This document shows, piece after piece, positions 34,377-37,382 of a stretch of 37,382 nt of DNA; positions within the stretch are counted from its first letter, which is position 1; every line of letters begins with the position of its first letter. Source of the stretch: CBDCWT01 sp965223305 (GTDB lineage Bacteria; Planctomycetota; Planctomycetia; Pirellulales; Pirellulaceae); contig CBDCWT010000050.1 in the NCBI GenBank assembly GCA_965223305.1, forward strand, positions 1-37,382, written 5' to 3'. The translations under genes were made by a program, and so were the position numbers. Below the pieces are notes generated by a model. It saw only the letters and a list, made by a program, of their open reading frames with translations, did not search any database and was not told the origin of the DNA.

Positions 34377-34671
34377 GGCAAAGCTCCTTAGTGGGTTGTG
34401 ACGCGGGATATAGACTATTGTCGCGCCAGCGTGAGGTCTACGCAAGAATCACATGATCCTCCGAGCCGTGCAAAAAACACGAGCTGCAGGCCGAGTGCTG
34501 AAGTGCGCTCACAGAGAGGGCCCAATGCTGCGCCTCTTTTTAGCCGCCCTCTCTCTAGCCGCTATGATCTGTCGGTGCTTGAGAGATGCAACCTCACTGG
34601 TGCATTTATCCTAGACTTGAACTGGGGGACTGACCCAGCCGACGGCAGGACTCTTGACCGATACCGCAGAG
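34377..34671. other. Intergenic region with a perfect 9-bp hairpin and T-arm-like motif
   Basis: AGAGAGGGC (34513-34521) and GCCCTCTCT (34546-34554) form a stem with a 24-nt loop. On the minus strand, CCCAG-TTCAAGT-CTAGG resembles a tRNA T-arm with one mismatch, but no acceptor stem or other arms are visible. Frames here lack ribosome sites. It is discussed below as a remote Y-RNA candidate; otherwise I see no gene. Confidence 0.3.
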
Positions 34672-34701
34672 AAAACCCTGGCTCGATTGCTCGAGCCAGG
34701 G
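34672..34701 (-). terminator. Intrinsic terminator after the TROVE-like remnant
   Basis: On the minus strand CCCTGGCTCGA-GCAA-TCGAGCCAGGG forms an 11-bp perfect stem followed by TTTT. It begins 8 nt after the TAA at 34710-34712. The strong, properly placed structure supports a real gene having ended here. Confidence 0.8.
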
Positions 34702-34709
34702 GTGCTCGG

Positions 34710-35152
34710 TTACAGCGCAACCGACTCCACTTCAGTGACGAAGCGGTTTGTGTCGTCATCGAGAAACGACGCGACGATGTGGAACACGGCGTCAGTTACT
34801 CGCCACCGACGTTCAGGATGTTGTCTCGCTCCGGACCCTGCGTACTGCTGTAGGGTTGCAGTTCAATGCAGACCAGCTTCGGAGCCTGGACTCCCAGCGG
34901 ACGCTGGTTCTTGACCAGTGCCTTCCACTCGATCATGACGCCGGTCGCGCCTTGGGCGCCGCAGCCCGACGGTCGGCCCTTGTAGACCCAGCTCTCCGTG
35001 TCATTGACCAGAACCGCGCCCGCAAACATCTCACGTCGGCAACCGCATTCGGCGTGTCGGACCGAGGCATCTGGTGCCAGGCGACTCGGCGCTCCAAACA
35101 CGCTCTCGGTTACCGGATGAATACTGACTGGCCGATTGTGCGTCCTGCTCAC
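34710..35152 (-). pseudogene. Frameshifted C-terminal fragment of a TROVE/Ro60-like (vWA) protein
   Basis: Two adjoining minus-strand frames together read like the end of a bacterial TROVE-domain protein. The first (35152 to 34796) contains AVLVNDTESWV, GATGVMIEWKALVKNQ, APKLVCIELQPYSSTQ and PERDNILNVGGE then TAA. The second, one frame away, continues from there as VTDAVFHIVASFLDDDTNRFVTEVESVAL, stop at 34710. From memory of the family, intact proteins run ...VSDNESWV...PKLVCIDLQPY.TTQ..ERxDILNVGGFSDAVF..., so the break falls exactly where NVGG should join SDAVF. TROVE proteins bind Y RNA and are about 500 aa; the N-terminal part is missing, and a defence-like gene starts about 50 bp beyond on the other strand. 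A good terminator remains. Identification rests on motif recall. Confidence 0.5.
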
Positions 35153-35204
35153 GGAATGGCCAATGCCGTAGAATCAATACCAGCGGCGAAAAGGAGGGCC
35201 CACC

Positions 35205-37382
35205 GTGGACGATTCTTCTCGAATGCAAGTATCGAGTCCAAACGCAACGGGTGGCGGCGGAACTCATTTTGAGCAACACGTGGACTCGTTCTTCTTGGCC
35301 ATGCTTGTCGTCAGGGGCATTCCACCCATTTTGACCGATTGCGTGTTGAAAGAAGTTCACTTTCAGACGGAACGGCTTGGCTGGAGAACGGATGACATCG
35401 TCGCTGTCGGTGAAAATGGCGCTGGACAGGAACGAAATCTCGTCTGTCAGGTCAAGCAGTCGGTGACCATTAGCTCCAAGGACGCAGAATTCTGCAAAAC
35501 GATCACAGATGCATGGAGTGACTTCACCAACATCGATCTGTTCTCACGCGCCAATGACCGACTAGCCGTTATTACGCTTCGCGGAACGGACGTGCTCCTA
35601 AGGCATCTTGCCGGCCTGTTAGACTGCGCCCGAACGGCGCGGAACGCAGATGAGTTTGTTAGGCGACTCGAAACTCCAGGCCTCATTCACTCGAAAGCTA
35701 TTCACTACTTCGGCGAGATCACAGAGATCATACAAAACTGCGAAGGTGATCAGGTAGATACGACAGAAATCTGGCAATTTGTTCGAGTTCTACACGTGTT
35801 GAGCTTTGATCTGAACTCAACAACCCGACAAACGGAGGCACTGACCAAATCGCTGCTTGCTATGACAGCAGACGGCCCAGACCCAATGGCTGTCGCTAAT
35901 TCGACCTGGAATGAACTATTGCGAGAAGCTGCGGAGGGCAAACCATTGGGGAAGTCCTACCAGCACAGCGACTTGCCTCAACTAATTCGTGAGCAACATT
36001 CCTCGCTTGGAACTGCGGAGCAGCGGTCAATTGAACGCCTCAAGGAGCATTCTAAGCCGATAATCGACGGCATTCGCACCAAGATCGGACCGAGCGACTC
36101 TCAAGTCGATTTACCTCGGGAGCAGCTTGTCCACCAAATCCGTGCGCAACTCCACGAAGTGGCGATCGTTCTGGTCACTGGAAGCGCAGGCAGCGGAAAG
36201 TCTGCGGCAGCGAAGAAAGTAATGGAGGGTTTGGCACCAGAGTACCTTTGTTTTGCTTTTCGCGCTGAGGAATTTGCTGTAGCGCATTTGGATGAAACGC
36301 TCAACAACGCTCAAGTCGGAATGAACGGAGTTGGGCTGGCCGCGCTGCTCTGCGGGCAGTCGCAAAAACTGATGCTCATCGAAAGTGTCGAGCGACTGCT
36401 CGAAGCTTCGACACGCGACGCGTTTGCCGATCTCCTTTGTCTAGCGCAGGGCGATTCGAGTTGGCGTATGATTTTGACTTGTCGTGACTACTCAGCGGAT
36501 TTAGTTCGCTCGTCGCTGTTACAGCTTGCACCGATTAACCATGCTGTCGTCGTTGTGCCGACATTGGACGATTCCGAACTCGACGCTGTATCTAATGCAT
36601 CTCCCAAAATAGCCCAACCACTCGACGACGTGCGACTGCGCAAATTCTTGCGCAATCCTTACATGCTCGACAAGGCGACCCAAATGCCTTGGCCGAAGGA
36701 CCGTCCACTTCCCGCAAACGAACGCGCATTCCGCAAGAGATTCTGGAGTGACATTGTTCGTGCAGACGACCGTGTCGCGGACAGCATGCCGCGGCGTCGC
36801 CAAGCTGTATTCTTGGAAATTGCCCTCCGACGAGCCAGATCGCTGACATTGTATGCGACACGCGACGGCCTGGATGACGAAGCGGTCGACAAGCTGAAAC
36901 ACGATTCTCTTGTCACTACCTCACCAGAGACGGACTCACTGATAGCACCGGCTCATGACGTCTTAGAAGACTGGGCAATACTCAAGTGGATCGATGAAGA
37001 GCATGTTCGATGTAGCGGCGACTATGCTGACCTCTCACAAGCACTAGGTGGATACCCCGCAATCCGCCGAAGCTATCGAAAGTGGCTCGGTGAGTTGATT
37101 GAAAGTGACGGCCACGCCGCTGCAGGCCTATTCACATATGCGCTGACAGACCAGTCACTACCTACTAATTTTCGCGATGACACGCTCGTGTCTCTCTTAC
37201 GCTCACCCGATCCAAATGCTTTCGTCGTGCGCCATGCCGACTTGTTATTCGACAACGAGAAGGTTCTCCTTCAGCGCTTGGTCCACTTGCTCCGCGTTGG
37301 TTGTGTGACGACACCGGAGTGGTTTAAGGGCGGAAAAGGGCTTGATTTCGAGGTCTATGTTCCTGATGGAAACGCCTGGAAG
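35205..37382 (+). CDS. PD-(D/E)xK nuclease-like + STAND NTPase, Avs-type defence protein candidate (runs off right edge)
   Basis: 726 codons, open without a stop to the window end. The GTG at 35205 has an excellent AAGGAGGG at 35191-35198; ATG at 35223 is an alternative. Residues about 17-130 look like a restriction-type nuclease: GGGGTHFEQHVDSFF (E23), TDDIV (D63-D64), LVCQVKQS (Q82-x-K84). A helical linker follows. From about 315, a P-loop NTPase shows VTGSAGSGKS (Walker A, K332, S333), KLMLIES (Walker B-like, E393) and MILTCRDYS (R427-D428), the arrangement of STAND ATPases. Residues 520-726 are helical with LIAPAHDVLEDWAI and more repeat-like helices. This order (nuclease, STAND, C-terminal repeat sensor) is that of Avs/AVAST antiphage sensors, typically well over 1000 aa, so the sensor end is probably outside. 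Predicted cytoplasmic. Family assignment is inference. Confidence 0.8.
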   Translation, partial: MDDSSRMQVSSPNATGGGGTHFEQHVDSFFLAMLVVRGIPPILTDCVLKEVHFQTERLGWRTDDIVAVGENGAGQERNLVCQVKQSVTISSKDAEFCKTITDAWSDFTNIDLFSRANDRLAVITLRGTDVLLRHLAGLLDCARTARNADEFVRRLETPGLIHSKAIHYFGEITEIIQNCEGDQVDTTEIWQFVRVLHVLSFDLNSTTRQTEALTKSLLAMTADGPDPMAVANSTWNELLREAAEGKPLGKSYQHSDLPQLIREQHSSLGTAEQRSIERLKEHSKPIIDGIRTKIGPSDSQVDLPREQLVHQIRAQLHEVAIVLVTGSAGSGKSAAAKKVMEGLAPEYLCFAFRAEEFAVAHLDETLNNAQVGMNGVGLAALLCGQSQKLMLIESVERLLEASTRDAFADLLCLAQGDSSWRMILTCRDYSADLVRSSLLQLAPINHAVVVVPTLDDSELDAVSNASPKIAQPLDDVRLRKFLRNPYMLDKATQMPWPKDRPLPANERAFRKRFWSDIVRADDRVADSMPRRRQAVFLEIALRRARSLTLYATRDGLDDEAVDKLKHDSLVTTSPETDSLIAPAHDVLEDWAILKWIDEEHVRCSGDYADLSQALGGYPAIRRSYRKWLGELIESDGHAAAGLFTYALTDQSLPTNFRDDTLVSLLRSPDPNAFVVRHADLLFDNEKVLLQRLVHLLRVGCVTTPEWFKGGKGLDFEVYVPDGNAWK

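Noticed and set aside
34600..34640. tRNA gene suggested by a TTCAAGT T-loop
   Set aside because: The T-stem has a mismatch and no acceptor, D or anticodon arms can be drawn around it.
34398..34853. 151-codon plus-strand frame
   Set aside because: Antisense to the terminator and the TROVE-like fragment, with no ribosome site and no family resemblance.

Overview
The window looks like a chromosomal segment of a planctomycete, probably close to Pirellulales. The evidence is a concentration of families typical of that phylum: cytochrome c/DUF1587/PA14/DUF1595/DUF1592/DUF1588/DUF1585 proteins paired with Tat-exported DUF1552 proteins, PQQ-like beta-propeller proteins with 'ADWPxxR' N-termini, an SGNH/PVC-type dehydrogenase-like fusion, Tat-exported Gfo/Idh/MocA oxidoreductases, a DUF3179 protein and an exported nickel superoxide dismutase. 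I saw no rRNA, tRNA or CRISPR array.

Layout. 1-3464 (+): 3' end of a degenerate ABC ATPase, a HlyD-like adaptor and a TolC-like outer-membrane lipoprotein, forming a type I export module. 3845-7726 (+): two amidohydrolase-2 proteins and an S9 prolyl-oligopeptidase-like enzyme, tightly linked. 8463-13536 (+): DUF1592-type cytochrome, DUF1552 protein and PQQ-like propeller in an operon behind a consensus-like promoter, then a DAHP synthase (13632-14663). 14675-15633: five tandem units of about 195 bp between convergent genes. 15694-19736 (-): an EEP-family phosphatase/nuclease and a large double-propeller protein with a methyltransferase-like insert. 20196-22895 (+): an SGNH plus PVC-type propeller fusion. 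23244-28727 (-): UxuA-like protein, Ni-SOD, and a second DUF1552/DUF1592 pair. 29043-30542 (+) and 34376-30789 (-): two Gfo/Idh/MocA proteins, the second heading an operon with DUF3179 and a cysteine-containing secreted protein. 34710-35152 (-): a frameshifted fragment resembling the C-terminus of a TROVE/Ro60 protein with its terminator. 35205-37382 (+): a large gene running off the right edge, with a PD-(D/E)xK-like nuclease domain followed by a STAND-type P-loop NTPase, which looks like an Avs-type antiphage protein.

The most striking non-coding structure is a family of three 180-bp, TA-flanked, near-palindromic elements (3493-3672, 7800-7979 inverted, 22893-23072), about 96-97% identical. 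One of them interrupts a second repeat whose uninterrupted copy lies about 500 bp away, so the insertion event and its TA duplication can be read directly from the window. A second TA-bounded structured element abuts the third copy. The edge defence-like gene and the decayed TROVE fragment suggest the right end enters an accessory or defence region; everything else reads as ordinary exported-catabolism and redox content of this phylum.
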